Shown: positions 8,077-17,234 of the stretch, in pieces
How the letters are laid out: each line of letters opens with the position of its first letter
Position numbering within the stretch: position 1 is the first letter of the stretch
Origin: Bradyrhizobium sp. AZCC 1721
Lineage (GTDB): Bacteria > Pseudomonadota > Alphaproteobacteria > Rhizobiales > Xanthobacteraceae
Assembly (NCBI RefSeq): GCF_036924715.1
Contig: NZ_JAZHSB010000001.1
Span: forward strand, 7,059,001-7,123,000
Length of the DNA stretch: 64,000 nucleotides
Direction of reading: 5' to 3'
Translations under genes and position numbers: made by a program
Notes under the pieces: model-generated
What the model was told of the DNA's origin: nothing
The model's input: only the letters and a program-made list of their open reading frames with translations
The model's database searches: none

Positions 8077-8559
8077 ATGACCGAGTTCGACCCCGCCCAG
8101 CATCGCATGGTGAGCGAACAGCGCTGGTTCGAGGATTTCGTGCTCGGCGAACGTTTCGTCATTCCTAGCCGGACCCAGACCTCGGCGGTGTTCGCCGCGT
8201 TCCAGACCGCGAGCGGCGATACCCATCCGATCCATTACGATGTCGAATATTGCCGCGCCCGCGGCATGCCTGACCTGCTCGCCCATGGCTTCCAAACGCT
8301 GGTCCACACCGCGCCGGGTGCAGGCCTGTTCCCCTATCTCGTCGAGGACTCGCTGGTCGGCTTCCTCGAGCAATCGAGCAGGTTCCTGAAACCGGTCTAT
8401 GCCGGTGACACCATCTACCCCGCGCTCGAGGTGATCGAACTCGTCCCCGGTCGCACCACCGGCGTCGTGACGCTGCGCTCGACGGTGTTCAATCAGCGCA
8501 AGGAGCTCGTGCTGGAAGGAATGCAGAAATTCCTGGTTCGCCGGCGACCGCCCTCATAG
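8077..8559 (+). CDS. MaoC family dehydratase
   Basis: A 160-residue hot-dog-fold protein with the hydratase 2 signature: FQTASGDTHPIHYD followed by the LLAHGFQTL helix. The Asp and His of this motif act in enoyl-CoA hydration in the family. Substrate is unknown. The ATG at 8077 is preferred over an in-frame ATG at 8008 because AGGAAA lies seven bases upstream and the extra 23 residues look non-conserved. Confidence 0.88.
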   Translation: MTEFDPAQHRMVSEQRWFEDFVLGERFVIPSRTQTSAVFAAFQTASGDTHPIHYDVEYCRARGMPDLLAHGFQTLVHTAPGAGLFPYLVEDSLVGFLEQSSRFLKPVYAGDTIYPALEVIELVPGRTTGVVTLRSTVFNQRKELVLEGMQKFLVRRRPPS

Positions 8560-8659
8560 GAGGCCGTGGCTTCCGGTTCCGAAAAAGGCCCGAAAATTAA
8601 GGCTTTTCGCCAATGTTGCGGTGCTTGAGGGTTGCCGCGCGGGAGCCCCTGCCCTAACT

Positions 8660-8688
8660 ACAGACTGGTTCTGATTGAACCAGTCTGT
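8660..8688. repeat. Perfect 12-base inverted repeat
   Basis: ACAGACTGGTTC at 8660-8671 and GAACCAGTCTGT at 8677-8688 are perfect inverted arms with a five-base loop. It lies between the MaoC gene and obgE and could be a terminator without a good T run, an operator, or part of a dispersed repeat. Confidence 0.6.
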
Positions 8689-8698
8689 AAAGTCTTTG

Positions 8699-8750
8699 TT
8701 TTGACGCGTTTTCTTGACGCGAACCGGTGTCCACTTCGCTCGAAAACGCT
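8699..8750. repeat. Short dispersed repeat before obgE
   Basis: A TTTTGACGCG... GACGCGAACCGG stretch, continuing TGTCCACTTCGCTCG. A related copy of the GACGCGAACCGG portion lies at 19049-19075 upstream of the second Nudix gene. It ends 12 bases before the obgE start codon and therefore forms most of its near leader. Confidence 0.5.
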
Positions 8751-8762
8751 ATAGTAGAAATC

Positions 8763-9815
8763 ATGAAATTCCTTGACGAGGCAAAGGTCTATATCCGCTC
8801 CGGCGACGGCGGCAACGGCTGCGTGGCGTTCCGCCGCGAGAAGTTCATCGAGTTCGGCGGGCCCTCCGGCGGCAATGGCGGTCGCGGCGGCGACGTCATC
8901 GTCGAGGTGGTCGATGGGCTGAACACGCTGATCGACTATCGCTACCAGCAGCACTTCAAGGCGCAGAAAGGCACCAATGGCATGGGCAAGGACCGCCATG
9001 GCGCCAACGGCAAACCGATCGTTCTCAAGGTGCCGGTCGGCACGCAGATATTCGACGAGGACCGCGAGACGTTGATCCACGACTTCACCGAACTCGGCGA
9101 AAAATTCGTGCTCGCCGAAGGCGGCAATGGCGGTTTTGGCAACGCGCATTTCAAATCCTCCACGAACCGCGCACCACGCAATGCCAATCCCGGGCAGGAA
9201 GGCGAGGAGCGCTGGATCTGGCTGCGGCTGAAGCTGATCGCGGACGCCGGCCTCGTCGGCCTGCCCAATGCCGGCAAGTCGACTTTCCTTTCCGTCGTCA
9301 GCGCGGCCAAGCCGAAGATCGCCGACTACCCCTTCACCACGCTGCATCCGCAGCTCGGCGTCGTGAACGCGCAGGGCCGCGAGTTCGTGCTCGCCGACAT
9401 TCCCGGCCTGATCGAAGGCGCGCATGAAGGCGCCGGCCTCGGCGATCGGTTTTTGGGCCATGTCGAGCGGTGCCGCGTGCTGCTGCATTTGATCGATGCA
9501 ACCTGCGAACACGCCGGAAAAGCGTACAAGACGGTGCGGACCGAGCTCGAAGCCTATGAGGGGCATCTCGCCGAGAAGATCGAGATCGTCGCGCTCAACA
9601 AGATCGATGCAGTCGCGCCGGATGAACTGAAGAAGCAGAAAGACCGGCTGAAACGCGCGGCGAAGAAGGCGCCGCTGTTGCTCTCCGCCGCCACCGGCGA
9701 AGGCGTGCCGGAAGCGCTGAAAGCGCTGGTCGAAGTCATCGGCGAGGCCCCGGTTTCTCTGAAGGCCAAGGGCGGTCAGGACCCGTGGGCGCCGGCCCCG
9801 CCGCCGCAGGGCTGA
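8763..9815 (+). CDS. obgE: GTPase ObgE/CgtA
   Basis: Obg is an essential GTPase acting in late 50S assembly and stress control. The 350-residue protein starts MKFLDEAKVYIRSGDGGNG and has the Gly-rich Obg fold to about residue 158. The G domain follows with GLPNAGKST (G1), DIPGLIEGA (G3) and NKID (G4). The C-terminal domain of longer homologues is reduced, as is common in alphaproteobacteria. The ATG at 8763 fits the family start; the ribosome site is weak. proB begins 90 bases later. Confidence 0.97.
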   Translation: MKFLDEAKVYIRSGDGGNGCVAFRREKFIEFGGPSGGNGGRGGDVIVEVVDGLNTLIDYRYQQHFKAQKGTNGMGKDRHGANGKPIVLKVPVGTQIFDEDRETLIHDFTELGEKFVLAEGGNGGFGNAHFKSSTNRAPRNANPGQEGEERWIWLRLKLIADAGLVGLPNAGKSTFLSVVSAAKPKIADYPFTTLHPQLGVVNAQGREFVLADIPGLIEGAHEGAGLGDRFLGHVERCRVLLHLIDATCEHAGKAYKTVRTELEAYEGHLAEKIEIVALNKIDAVAPDELKKQKDRLKRAAKKAPLLLSAATGEGVPEALKALVEVIGEAPVSLKAKGGQDPWAPAPPPQG

Positions 9816-9905
9816 TACAAAGTTAGCCTTCCCGCGGCCGCGCCACTTCCAAATCAGGGGACTGGCGCGTATTGCTTCCGACCATCCGCATCAGCCGACC
9901 GCATC

Positions 9906-11048
9906 ATGAAACGCCCCGCGCTCAAAAACTTCCGCCGCATCGTCGTCAAGGTCGGCTCCTCGCTGCTGATCGACTCCAATGCTGGCGAAGTCCGTTCGGC
10001 ATGGCTGTCGGCGCTGGCCGCCGATATTGCCAAGCTGCACGGCGAGGGCCGCGATGTTCTCGTCGTCTCGTCAGGCTCGATCGCGCTCGGACGCAGCCGG
10101 TTGAAACTGCCGCGTGGCCCGCTGAAGCTGGAAGAAAGCCAGGGCGCCGCCGCCGTCGGGCAGATCGCGCTGGCACGGATCTGGTCGGAGGTGCTCGCCG
10201 CTCATGGCATCGGCGCCGGGCAGATCCTGGTAACGCTGCAGGACACCGAGGAGCGCCGCCGCTATCTCAACGCGCGCTCGACCATCGCCAAGCTGCTGGA
10301 GTGGCGCGCAGTACCCGTGATCAACGAGAACGACACGGTCGCCACCAACGAGATCCGCTACGGCGACAATGATCGTCTTGCCGCGCGCGTCGCCACCATG
10401 ACGAGCGCCGATCTGCTGATTCTGTTGTCCGATATCGACGGGCTCTATGACGCGCCGCCCGGCGCCAATCCCAACGCAAAGCTGATTCCGATCGTCGAGT
10501 CCGTCACCTCGGAGATCGAAGGCATGGCGGGCGCCGCCGAATCCGAACTGTCGCGCGGCGGCATGTTCACCAAGATCGAGGCGGCGAAAATCGCGACGAC
10601 ATCAGGCACGCATATGCTGATCGCGTCGGGCAAGATCGAACATCCGCTGCAGGCGATATCAGACGGCGGACGCTGCACCTGGTTCCTGACGCCGGCCAAT
10701 CCCGTCACCGCGCGCAAGCGATGGATCGCGGGCTCGCTGGAGCCGAAGGGCACGCTGACCATCGATGCAGGTGCGGTCGCAGCGCTCCGCGCGGGAAAAA
10801 GCCTGCTGCCGGCCGGCGTGATCCGGATCGACGGCCAGTTCGCCCGCGGCGATGCGGTGGTGGTGCGCGGCCCCGATACCCACGAGATCGGCCGCGGCCT
10901 CGTCGCCTACGACGCCGAGGATGCGGAGAAGATCAAAGGCCGCTCCTCGCCGGACGTGATGGCAATCCTTGGCATCAGCGGCCGGGCAGAGATGATCCAC
11001 CGCGACGATCTGGTGGTGGGCCCTAGTGGAGCCATTCCAGCCAAGTAG
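9906..11048 (+). CDS. proB: Glutamate 5-kinase
   Basis: Catalyses the first step of proline synthesis, phosphorylating glutamate with ATP. The 380-residue product has the amino-acid-kinase domain (KVGSSLLID at about residue 16, VSSGSIALG near 54, NENDTVATNE and RYGDNDRLAA further on) and a C-terminal PUA domain starting near residue 285. Its product is passed to ProA, encoded next. Confidence 0.97.
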   Translation: MKRPALKNFRRIVVKVGSSLLIDSNAGEVRSAWLSALAADIAKLHGEGRDVLVVSSGSIALGRSRLKLPRGPLKLEESQGAAAVGQIALARIWSEVLAAHGIGAGQILVTLQDTEERRRYLNARSTIAKLLEWRAVPVINENDTVATNEIRYGDNDRLAARVATMTSADLLILLSDIDGLYDAPPGANPNAKLIPIVESVTSEIEGMAGAAESELSRGGMFTKIEAAKIATTSGTHMLIASGKIEHPLQAISDGGRCTWFLTPANPVTARKRWIAGSLEPKGTLTIDAGAVAALRAGKSLLPAGVIRIDGQFARGDAVVVRGPDTHEIGRGLVAYDAEDAEKIKGRSSPDVMAILGISGRAEMIHRDDLVVGPSGAIPAK

Positions 11049-11154
11049 GCCAATGGCCGAGTGGTACCGGCAGCCAGCCATGCCGGTTCCGGACCTCGCA
11101 AAAGCGGGATTTCCGTGCTAGCACATAACCTTACTCTTGACCCTGAGACCTCCG

Positions 11155-12447
11155 ATGACCGCGCCGCTCAAGGCTATCGACGGTAACGCCGATTTGCCCG
11201 CTTTGATGACCGACCTCGCCTCCCAAGCGCGCGACGCCGCGCGGATGCTGGCGCTGGCGCCGCCGGAGCAGAAGGACCGGGCGCTGGAGGCGATCGAGCG
11301 GGCGATCCGCGCCAACGCGGCAAACATTCTTGCGGCCAATGCCGAGGATGTCGCGGAAGTCCGCGCCACAGGCGCGACCTCGGCCTTCATCGACCGCCTG
11401 ACGCTGACACCGGCGCGCATCGACGCGATGGCCGATGGCGTTGCGACTGTGCGCGGCATCCCCGATCCGGTCGGCGCCGTCACCGAAAGCTGGCAGCGGC
11501 CGAACGGCATGACCATCGAGCGCGTGCGCGTGCCGCTCGGCGTGATCGGCGTGATCTTCGAGAGCCGCCCCAATGTCGCGGCCGACGCCGGCGTGCTGTG
11601 CCTGAAGTCCGGCAATGCGGTGATCCTGCGCGGCGGCTCAGACAGCTTCCGCTCCTGCCGGGCGATTCACGAAGCCTTGGTACAGGGCCTGCGCGAGGCC
11701 GGTCTGCCGGAAGCCGCGATCACGCTGGTGCCGACGCGCGACCGCGCGGCGGTCGGGCTGATGCTGTCAGGCCTGAACGGCGGCATCGACGTCATCGTGC
11801 CGCGCGGCGGCAAGAGCCTGGTGGCGCGGGTTGAAACGGAAGCGCGCGTGCCGGTGTTTGCGCATCTCGAAGGCGTCAACCACGTCTATGTCGACGGCAC
11901 CGCCAATCTCGATATGGCCAAGTCGATCGTGTTGAACGCCAAGATGCGACGGACCGGCGTCTGCGGCGCCGCCGAGACGCTGCTGGTCGATCGCGCGGGC
12001 GCCGCCGCCAATCTGAAGCCGCTGATCGAAATGCTGATCGCATCCGGCTGCGAGGTACGCGGCGACGACGCCGTGCAGAAGGTCGACGCGCGGGTGAAGC
12101 CGGCGTCCGACGATGACTGGGATACCGAGTATCTCGATGCCATCATCGCCGCGCGTGTCGTCGACGGCGTTGACGGGGCCATCACGCACATCCGGAACCA
12201 CGGCTCGCGCCACACCGATGCGATCGTGGCCGAGGATGCCAAAGCGGCCGAGAAATTCCTCAGAGAGGTCGATTCGGCGATCGTGCTGCATAACGCGTCG
12301 ACACAGTTCGCCGATGGCGGCGAGTTCGGCTTCGGCGCCGAGATCGGGATTGCCACCGGCAAATTCCACGCCCGCGGGCCGGTCGGAGCCGAGCAACTGA
12401 CCAGCTTCAAATACCGCGTTCACGGCACCGGGCAGACGCGGCCGTGA
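11155..12447 (+). CDS. proA: Gamma-glutamyl phosphate reductase
   Basis: NADPH-dependent reductase that converts glutamyl-5-phosphate to glutamate-5-semialdehyde in proline synthesis. The 430-residue product has the aldehyde-dehydrogenase fold, FESRPNVAADAGVLCLKSGN in the coenzyme region and the catalytic Cys in MRRTGVCGAAETLL. The ATG at 11155 gives the family N-terminus; an in-frame TTG at 11137 would add six residues. It lies downstream of proB with a gap of about 100 bases. Confidence 0.97.
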   Translation: MTAPLKAIDGNADLPALMTDLASQARDAARMLALAPPEQKDRALEAIERAIRANAANILAANAEDVAEVRATGATSAFIDRLTLTPARIDAMADGVATVRGIPDPVGAVTESWQRPNGMTIERVRVPLGVIGVIFESRPNVAADAGVLCLKSGNAVILRGGSDSFRSCRAIHEALVQGLREAGLPEAAITLVPTRDRAAVGLMLSGLNGGIDVIVPRGGKSLVARVETEARVPVFAHLEGVNHVYVDGTANLDMAKSIVLNAKMRRTGVCGAAETLLVDRAGAAANLKPLIEMLIASGCEVRGDDAVQKVDARVKPASDDDWDTEYLDAIIAARVVDGVDGAITHIRNHGSRHTDAIVAEDAKAAEKFLREVDSAIVLHNASTQFADGGEFGFGAEIGIATGKFHARGPVGAEQLTSFKYRVHGTGQTRP

Positions 12448-12478
12448 CCGCAAGCCCGCGCCCGCGGTGACCCGTCCG

Positions 12479-13111
12479 ATGAAGTTGCAATCCGCCGCGC
12501 AAGCCATTCCCTTCCATACCAATGGCATGCGCGTCGGCCTGCTCGGCGGCTCATTCAATCCGCCACACGCGGCGCATCGCGCCATCAGCCTGTTTGCGCT
12601 GAAGCGCTTGAAGCTCGATCGCGTTTGGTGGCTGCTGACCCCCGGCAATCCGCTCAAGGATACCGGCCGGCTGCACGGCCTTGGCGAACGGGCGAGTGCC
12701 GCGCGCGACGTCGCCGACGATCCGCGCATCGATATCAGTTGTCTCGAAGCTGTCATCGGCACCAAGTACACTGTCGACACGATCATTCATTTGCGTCGCC
12801 GCGTTTCCGGCGTGCGCTTCGTCTGGATCATGGGCGCCGACAATCTCGCGCAGTTCCATCGCTGGAAGGATTGGCGGCGTATCGCTGCCGAGGTGCCGCT
12901 CGCCGTGATCGATCGTCCGCCGCAGAGTTTCCGGGCGCTCGCCGCGCCGGCTGCCCAGGCGCTGGCGCGGTATAGGTTGCCCGAGAATCAGGCGGCCCGG
13001 CTAGCCGATCAGCAGGCGCCGGCCTGGGTTTTCCTCCCCGGCATGAAACTGAACCTGTCGTCGACGGGCCTGCGGAACTCCGACGGGAGCTGGAAGGCAA
13101 AAAAGAAGTGA
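12479..13111 (+). CDS. nadD: Nicotinate-nucleotide adenylyltransferase
   Basis: Adenylates nicotinate mononucleotide in NAD synthesis. The 210-residue protein carries GLLGGSFNPPHAAH, the nucleotidyltransferase motif with its HxxH pair, WIMGADNL in the middle and SSTGLR, a variant of the conserved ISSTxIR motif, near the end. I chose the ATG at 12479 with a GGTGA site seven bases upstream; a GTG at 12467 is possible. It is co-directional with proA. Confidence 0.94.
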   Translation: MKLQSAAQAIPFHTNGMRVGLLGGSFNPPHAAHRAISLFALKRLKLDRVWWLLTPGNPLKDTGRLHGLGERASAARDVADDPRIDISCLEAVIGTKYTVDTIIHLRRRVSGVRFVWIMGADNLAQFHRWKDWRRIAAEVPLAVIDRPPQSFRALAAPAAQALARYRLPENQAARLADQQAPAWVFLPGMKLNLSSTGLRNSDGSWKAKKK

Positions 13112-13246
13112 CAGTTCGGTCTGAACCGGCGGGTGGGGTCACTGGAATATTGAAACCATTAACCCCACATGCCTAATATGGTCCGCGGACGTCGGGATTC
13201 GGCGTTCGCGATACAGTGAAAGGAATGGTCCCTGGCCACATCTGTA

Positions 13247-13696
13247 TTGTCCAAGTCCAAGTCTGTTTTACCCAAGGCAACTAGCAAGACTTCTGGCAAG
13301 TCCGCCAAGAACACGGGTAAAACATCGACACAAGCTGCAGCCTTGAAGGCGCAACCCGACGCCGACAAGACGCTGAATATGATCCTCTCCCGCCTCGACG
13401 ATATGAAGGCGGAAGAAACGATCACCATCGACCTTCGCGGCAAATCCGCCTTTTCCGACTACATGATCGTCACGTCAGGCCGGGCCAACCGGCATGTCGG
13501 CGCGATTGCGGAAAACGTCACGAAAGCCCTGAAGGAAACCGGCATCAGGAACATCCATGTCGAGGGCTTGCCCAATTGCGACTGGGTGCTGATCGATTCC
13601 GGCGATGTGGTCGTGCACGTGTTCAGACCCGAGGTGCGCGAATTCTACAATCTTGAAAGGTTGTGGACGCAAAACCCGGCGGCGGCAGCGATCTGA
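13247..13696 (+). CDS. rsfS: Ribosome silencing factor RsfS
   Basis: RsfS binds L14 and blocks subunit joining during starvation. The domain spans about residues 40-140, with RGKSAFSDYMIVTSGRANRHV and the GLPNCDWVLIDSGDVVVHVF core. The N-terminal 38 residues are Lys/Ser/Thr-rich and disordered-looking. No ATG is available: the TTG at 13247 is given, but a CTG at 13232 stands seven bases after an AAAGGA ribosome site and would add five residues. It precedes rlmH, the usual pair. Confidence 0.93.
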   Translation: MSKSKSVLPKATSKTSGKSAKNTGKTSTQAAALKAQPDADKTLNMILSRLDDMKAEETITIDLRGKSAFSDYMIVTSGRANRHVGAIAENVTKALKETGIRNIHVEGLPNCDWVLIDSGDVVVHVFRPEVREFYNLERLWTQNPAAAAI

Positions 13697-13803
13697 AACC
13701 TCGGCCGATGCGAATCGGCTAAGGCGCACGTAGTTTGCCAGCGCGCGCGAAAAGCGCGCGCGCCGAAACGCGTGCCGGAAAGTGCACGCCAGAAACAGCA
13801 TTC

Positions 13804-14286
13804 ATGCGCCTCGTCGTGGTTTCAATAGGCCGGCTGAAGCAGGGCCCGGAGCAGGAGCTGGCCGAACGCTACCGCGAGCGCTTCGAGGACATCGGCCGCA
13901 AGCTCGGTTTTCGCGGTCTTTCGATCCATGAAATTCCCGAAAGCCGCGCACGCGATACTGCGACCCGGATATCGGAGGAGGCCGCCGCGATCGCGGCGGC
14001 GATACCGGAGAAATCCATGCTGGTGGCGCTGGACGAGCACGGCAAGAACATCGATAGCGCGACCTTCGCCCGACAGCTCGGCGATTGGCGGGATGAAGGG
14101 GTCGCCAACACAATTTTCGCCATCGGTGGCGCGGACGGACTTTCGCCCGATTTGCAGCGCAAGGCTAAATTACGCATTGCGTTCGGCTCGGCGACCTGGC
14201 CGCATCAAATGGTTCGCGTCATGCTTCTTGAACAGATTTATCGGGCCGCCACCATTCTGGCCGGCCACCCCTACCACCGCGCGTAA
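13804..14286 (+). CDS. rlmH: 23S rRNA pseudouridine-1915 N3-methyltransferase RlmH
   Basis: A small SPOUT methyltransferase of 160 residues that modifies helix 69 of 23S rRNA. The start MRLVVVSIGRLKQGPE is canonical, and the knot region FAIGGADGLSP and the C-terminus EQIYRAATILAGHPYHRA match the family. The ATG at 13804 is chosen over an upstream in-frame start because it gives the family length. Confidence 0.96.
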   Translation: MRLVVVSIGRLKQGPEQELAERYRERFEDIGRKLGFRGLSIHEIPESRARDTATRISEEAAAIAAAIPEKSMLVALDEHGKNIDSATFARQLGDWRDEGVANTIFAIGGADGLSPDLQRKAKLRIAFGSATWPHQMVRVMLLEQIYRAATILAGHPYHRA

Positions 14287-14326
14287 GGCACGGTGACGTG
14301 AATACAGAGAACGCTGAATAGGCCGG

Positions 14327-15709
14327 ATGCATTCAACGCAGCACATTCATTCATACCCTGACACCGGCCATCGCGGCGTACCGCTGATGTCAGCCGTCTC
14401 GCTTCCCCTGATTCTGCTGTCCGCAAGCTTTGCCATGACGTCGCTTTTGCCGGCGGCGGCGCAACCCGCCGCAACCGCGCAGCAAGCAACTGCCGTTTCG
14501 CCTGATGCCATCAAGCAGCGTGAGCAGGAGCTGGAAGCCGCGCGCGAGGAGCAGCGCAAGGCGGCCGAATTGCAACAGAAGCTAAAGGCCGACATCGCCG
14601 CGATCGGGCAGGACCGCTCCAAGCTCAACCAGCAACTGATCGACATCGCTACCCAGGTGCGCAACATCGAAACCCGCATCGGCGAGACCGAGGGACGATT
14701 GCGTCCGCTCGACAGCCGAGAGCAGCAGGCCCGCGCTTCGCTCGATTCACGCCGCGCTGAAATCATCGAGGTGCTGGCGGCCTTGCAGCGCGCCGGCCGG
14801 CGCACGCCGCCGGCGCTGCTGGTCCGGCCTGAGGACGCACTGCAGTCGCTGCGCACCGCCATGCTGCTCGGCGCGGTCGTCCCCGAGCTGCGCGGCCGCG
14901 CGGAGAAGCTTGCCGCCGACCTCGGCGAGCTCGTGACCCTGCGCAAGAACATCGCCACCGAGCGCGACATACTTGCGCGGGACCGCGACAGGCTGAAGGA
15001 TGATTCCATCCGACTGGCGGCGCTGGTGGAAGAACGACAGCGCAAGCAGAGCGCGATCGAAAAGGACATGGAGGCCGAAGGCGCACGCGCCATCAACCTG
15101 TCCAGGCAGGTCGACAGCCTGCAGGGTCTGATCGGGAAAATGGAACAAGATCTGAAGAGCGCCGCCAAGGCGGCCGCGACCGCCAGCCTGCAGGGCGCCC
15201 CGGCTGCCCCGGGCGGCAAGCCCAATTTGGGAGCATTGAAAGATCCCGCCCGGCTGAGCCCGGCGATCGCCTTTGCCTCCGCCAAGGGGCTGTTCGCCTT
15301 TCCGGTCAATGGCCGCAAGATTCGCAATTTTGGCGGTTCCGACGGCGCGGGCGGCGTGGAAAAAGGCATTTCTTTGGCGACGCGCGCCGGGGCCCAGGTC
15401 ACAACACCGTGTGACGGCTGGGTTGTTTATGCCGGACCCTTCCGCAGCTACGGACAACTCTTGATCCTCAATGCCGGGGGCGGGTATCATGTCCTGATCG
15501 CCGGGATGGAGCGCATTTCGGTAAACATCGGCCAGTTTGTACTTACGGGAGAGCCGGTCGCGACCATGGGAACAACGTCCCAAGTCGCATCCATCCTCGC
15601 GACGACCGCGAGCCAGCCGGTGCTCTACGTCGAGTTCCGCAAAGACGGCACTCCAATCGACTCAGGCCCATGGTGGGCCGCAAGTGAAGGCGAAAAGGTT
15701 CGCGGATGA
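14327..15709 (+). CDS. EnvC-like murein hydrolase activator, M23 domain degenerate
   Basis: A 460-residue exported protein with a hydrophobic signal segment near residues 20-45, a long coiled coil (about 60-300, rich in Glu/Arg/Lys/Gln) and a C-terminal LytM/M23 domain from about 330. The metal-binding residues expected in active M23 peptidases are not evident: the HxxxD position reads GISLATR and the HxH position reads YHVLIAG. That suggests an EnvC-type activator of amidases in septal peptidoglycan splitting. It overlaps ctpA by four bases. Confidence 0.9.
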   Translation: MHSTQHIHSYPDTGHRGVPLMSAVSLPLILLSASFAMTSLLPAAAQPAATAQQATAVSPDAIKQREQELEAAREEQRKAAELQQKLKADIAAIGQDRSKLNQQLIDIATQVRNIETRIGETEGRLRPLDSREQQARASLDSRRAEIIEVLAALQRAGRRTPPALLVRPEDALQSLRTAMLLGAVVPELRGRAEKLAADLGELVTLRKNIATERDILARDRDRLKDDSIRLAALVEERQRKQSAIEKDMEAEGARAINLSRQVDSLQGLIGKMEQDLKSAAKAAATASLQGAPAAPGGKPNLGALKDPARLSPAIAFASAKGLFAFPVNGRKIRNFGGSDGAGGVEKGISLATRAGAQVTTPCDGWVVYAGPFRSYGQLLILNAGGGYHVLIAGMERISVNIGQFVLTGEPVATMGTTSQVASILATTASQPVLYVEFRKDGTPIDSGPWWAASEGEKVRG

Positions 15710-17061
15710 TGCGCAAGACTTCTGTAATTCTTCTCAGCGCCGCCACCGGTGCGGCTTTGACGCTCTTCGTCACGCAGCCTCGTTCCGTGCTGATGGGATC
15801 GAGTGCGCGTGCTGCAACGTCGGACACCTACCGCCAGCTCAATCTGTTCGGCGACGTGTTCGAGCGCGTGCGCAGCGACTATGTCGAGAAGCCCGACGAC
15901 TCCAAGCTGGTCGAATCGGCGATCTCGGGCATGCTGACCGGCCTCGATCCGCATTCCAGCTACATGGACGCCAAGAGCTTCCGTGACATGCAGGTACAGA
16001 CCCGCGGTGAGTTCGGCGGGCTCGGCATCGAGGTCACGATGGAAGACGGGCTGATCAAGGTCGTCTCGCCGATCGACGACACGCCAGCGTCGAAGGCCGG
16101 CATCATGGCCAACGATATCATCACCAATCTCGACGACGAAGCCGTGCAGGGTCTCACCCTCAACCAGGCGGTCGAGAAGATGCGCGGACCGGTCAACACC
16201 AAGATCCGTCTCAAGATCATCCGCAAGGGCCAGGAAAATCCGATCGAAGTGACGCTGGTGCGCGACAACATCCGCGTCCGCTCCGTACGCGCGCGCATCG
16301 AACAGGACGACATCGCCTATATCCGCGTCACCACCTTCAACGAGCAGACCACCGAAGGCCTGAAGCGCGAGATCGGCAACCTCTCGAACCAGATCGGCGA
16401 CAAGCTGAAGGGCTACATCATCGACCTGCGCAATAATCCCGGCGGCTTGCTGGAGGAAGCGGTCACCGTTTCCGACACCTTCCTGGAGCGCGGCGAGATC
16501 GTCTCGACCCGCGGCCGCAATGCCGAGGAGACCCAGCGCCGCGCCGCCCATGCAGGTGACCTGACCAAGGGCAAGCCGATCATCGTGCTGGTCAACGGCG
16601 GCTCGGCTTCGGCTTCCGAAATCGTCGCCGGCGCGCTGCAGGACCACAAGCGCGCGACGCTTGTCGGCACGCGCTCATTCGGCAAGGGCTCGGTGCAGAC
16701 CATCATCCCGCTCGGCAGCGGCAACGGCGCGCTGCGCCTCACCACCGCGCGCTACTTCACGCCGTCGGGCAAGTCGATCCAGGCCAAGGGCATCGTGCCC
16801 GATATCGAGGTGCTGCAGGACGTGCCGGACGAATTGAAGGCGCGCACCGACACCAAGGGCGAGGCCTCGCTGCGTGGCCATCTGAAGACCGACGGCGACG
16901 AGAAGACCGGCTCGCAATCCTACGTGCCGCCCGACGCCAAGGACGACAAGGCGCTGAAGACCGCCGCCGACCTGCTGCACGGCATCAAGTCGACGGCAAG
17001 CAGCGCACCGGCGCCCGGCGACAAGGCGGCAGTCGACAAGCCCGCCAAGGCGGCGAACTGA
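15706..17061 (+). CDS. ctpA: Carboxy-terminal processing protease (S41)
   Basis: A periplasmic serine protease of 451 residues that trims C-termini of envelope proteins. It has an N-terminal signal or anchor, a PDZ domain at about 85-170, and the S41 catalytic region GGSASASEIVAGAL (Ser) followed by SFGKGSVQT (Lys), the Ser-Lys dyad. A Lys/Ala/Pro-rich tail ends the protein. The ATG overlaps the envC-like stop codon, implying translational coupling; EnvC-type proteins and Ctp proteases both act on peptidoglycan remodelling. Confidence 0.95.
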   Translation: MMRKTSVILLSAATGAALTLFVTQPRSVLMGSSARAATSDTYRQLNLFGDVFERVRSDYVEKPDDSKLVESAISGMLTGLDPHSSYMDAKSFRDMQVQTRGEFGGLGIEVTMEDGLIKVVSPIDDTPASKAGIMANDIITNLDDEAVQGLTLNQAVEKMRGPVNTKIRLKIIRKGQENPIEVTLVRDNIRVRSVRARIEQDDIAYIRVTTFNEQTTEGLKREIGNLSNQIGDKLKGYIIDLRNNPGGLLEEAVTVSDTFLERGEIVSTRGRNAEETQRRAAHAGDLTKGKPIIVLVNGGSASASEIVAGALQDHKRATLVGTRSFGKGSVQTIIPLGSGNGALRLTTARYFTPSGKSIQAKGIVPDIEVLQDVPDELKARTDTKGEASLRGHLKTDGDEKTGSQSYVPPDAKDDKALKTAADLLHGIKSTASSAPAPGDKAAVDKPAKAAN

Positions 17062-17090
17062 TCATAGCCCCGTAAATTTCCTTGAAGAAA

Positions 17091-17116
17091 AGGCGGCCTC
17101 CGGGCCGCCTTTTTGT
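17091..17116 (+). terminator. Intrinsic terminator after ctpA
   Basis: AGGCGGCC (17091-17098) and GGCCGCCT (17103-17110) form a perfect stem with a TCCG loop followed by TTTTTG. Confidence 0.85.
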
Positions 17117-17234
17117 TGCGCTTCGGGCCGTTCGCTTGCCCTGGCGAGGGCCAGGCGAGGCGCTTTTGCGCGCGGCGCAGCGCTCGAATCCGACTCCTCG
17201 TGGTATCGTCAGCGCGGTTGATTCGGGGAGGTCT

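Noticed and set aside
17082..17234. N-terminal extension of the polysaccharide deacetylase
   Set aside because: It begins inside the ctpA terminator; the ATG at 17235 has a GGGAGG site.
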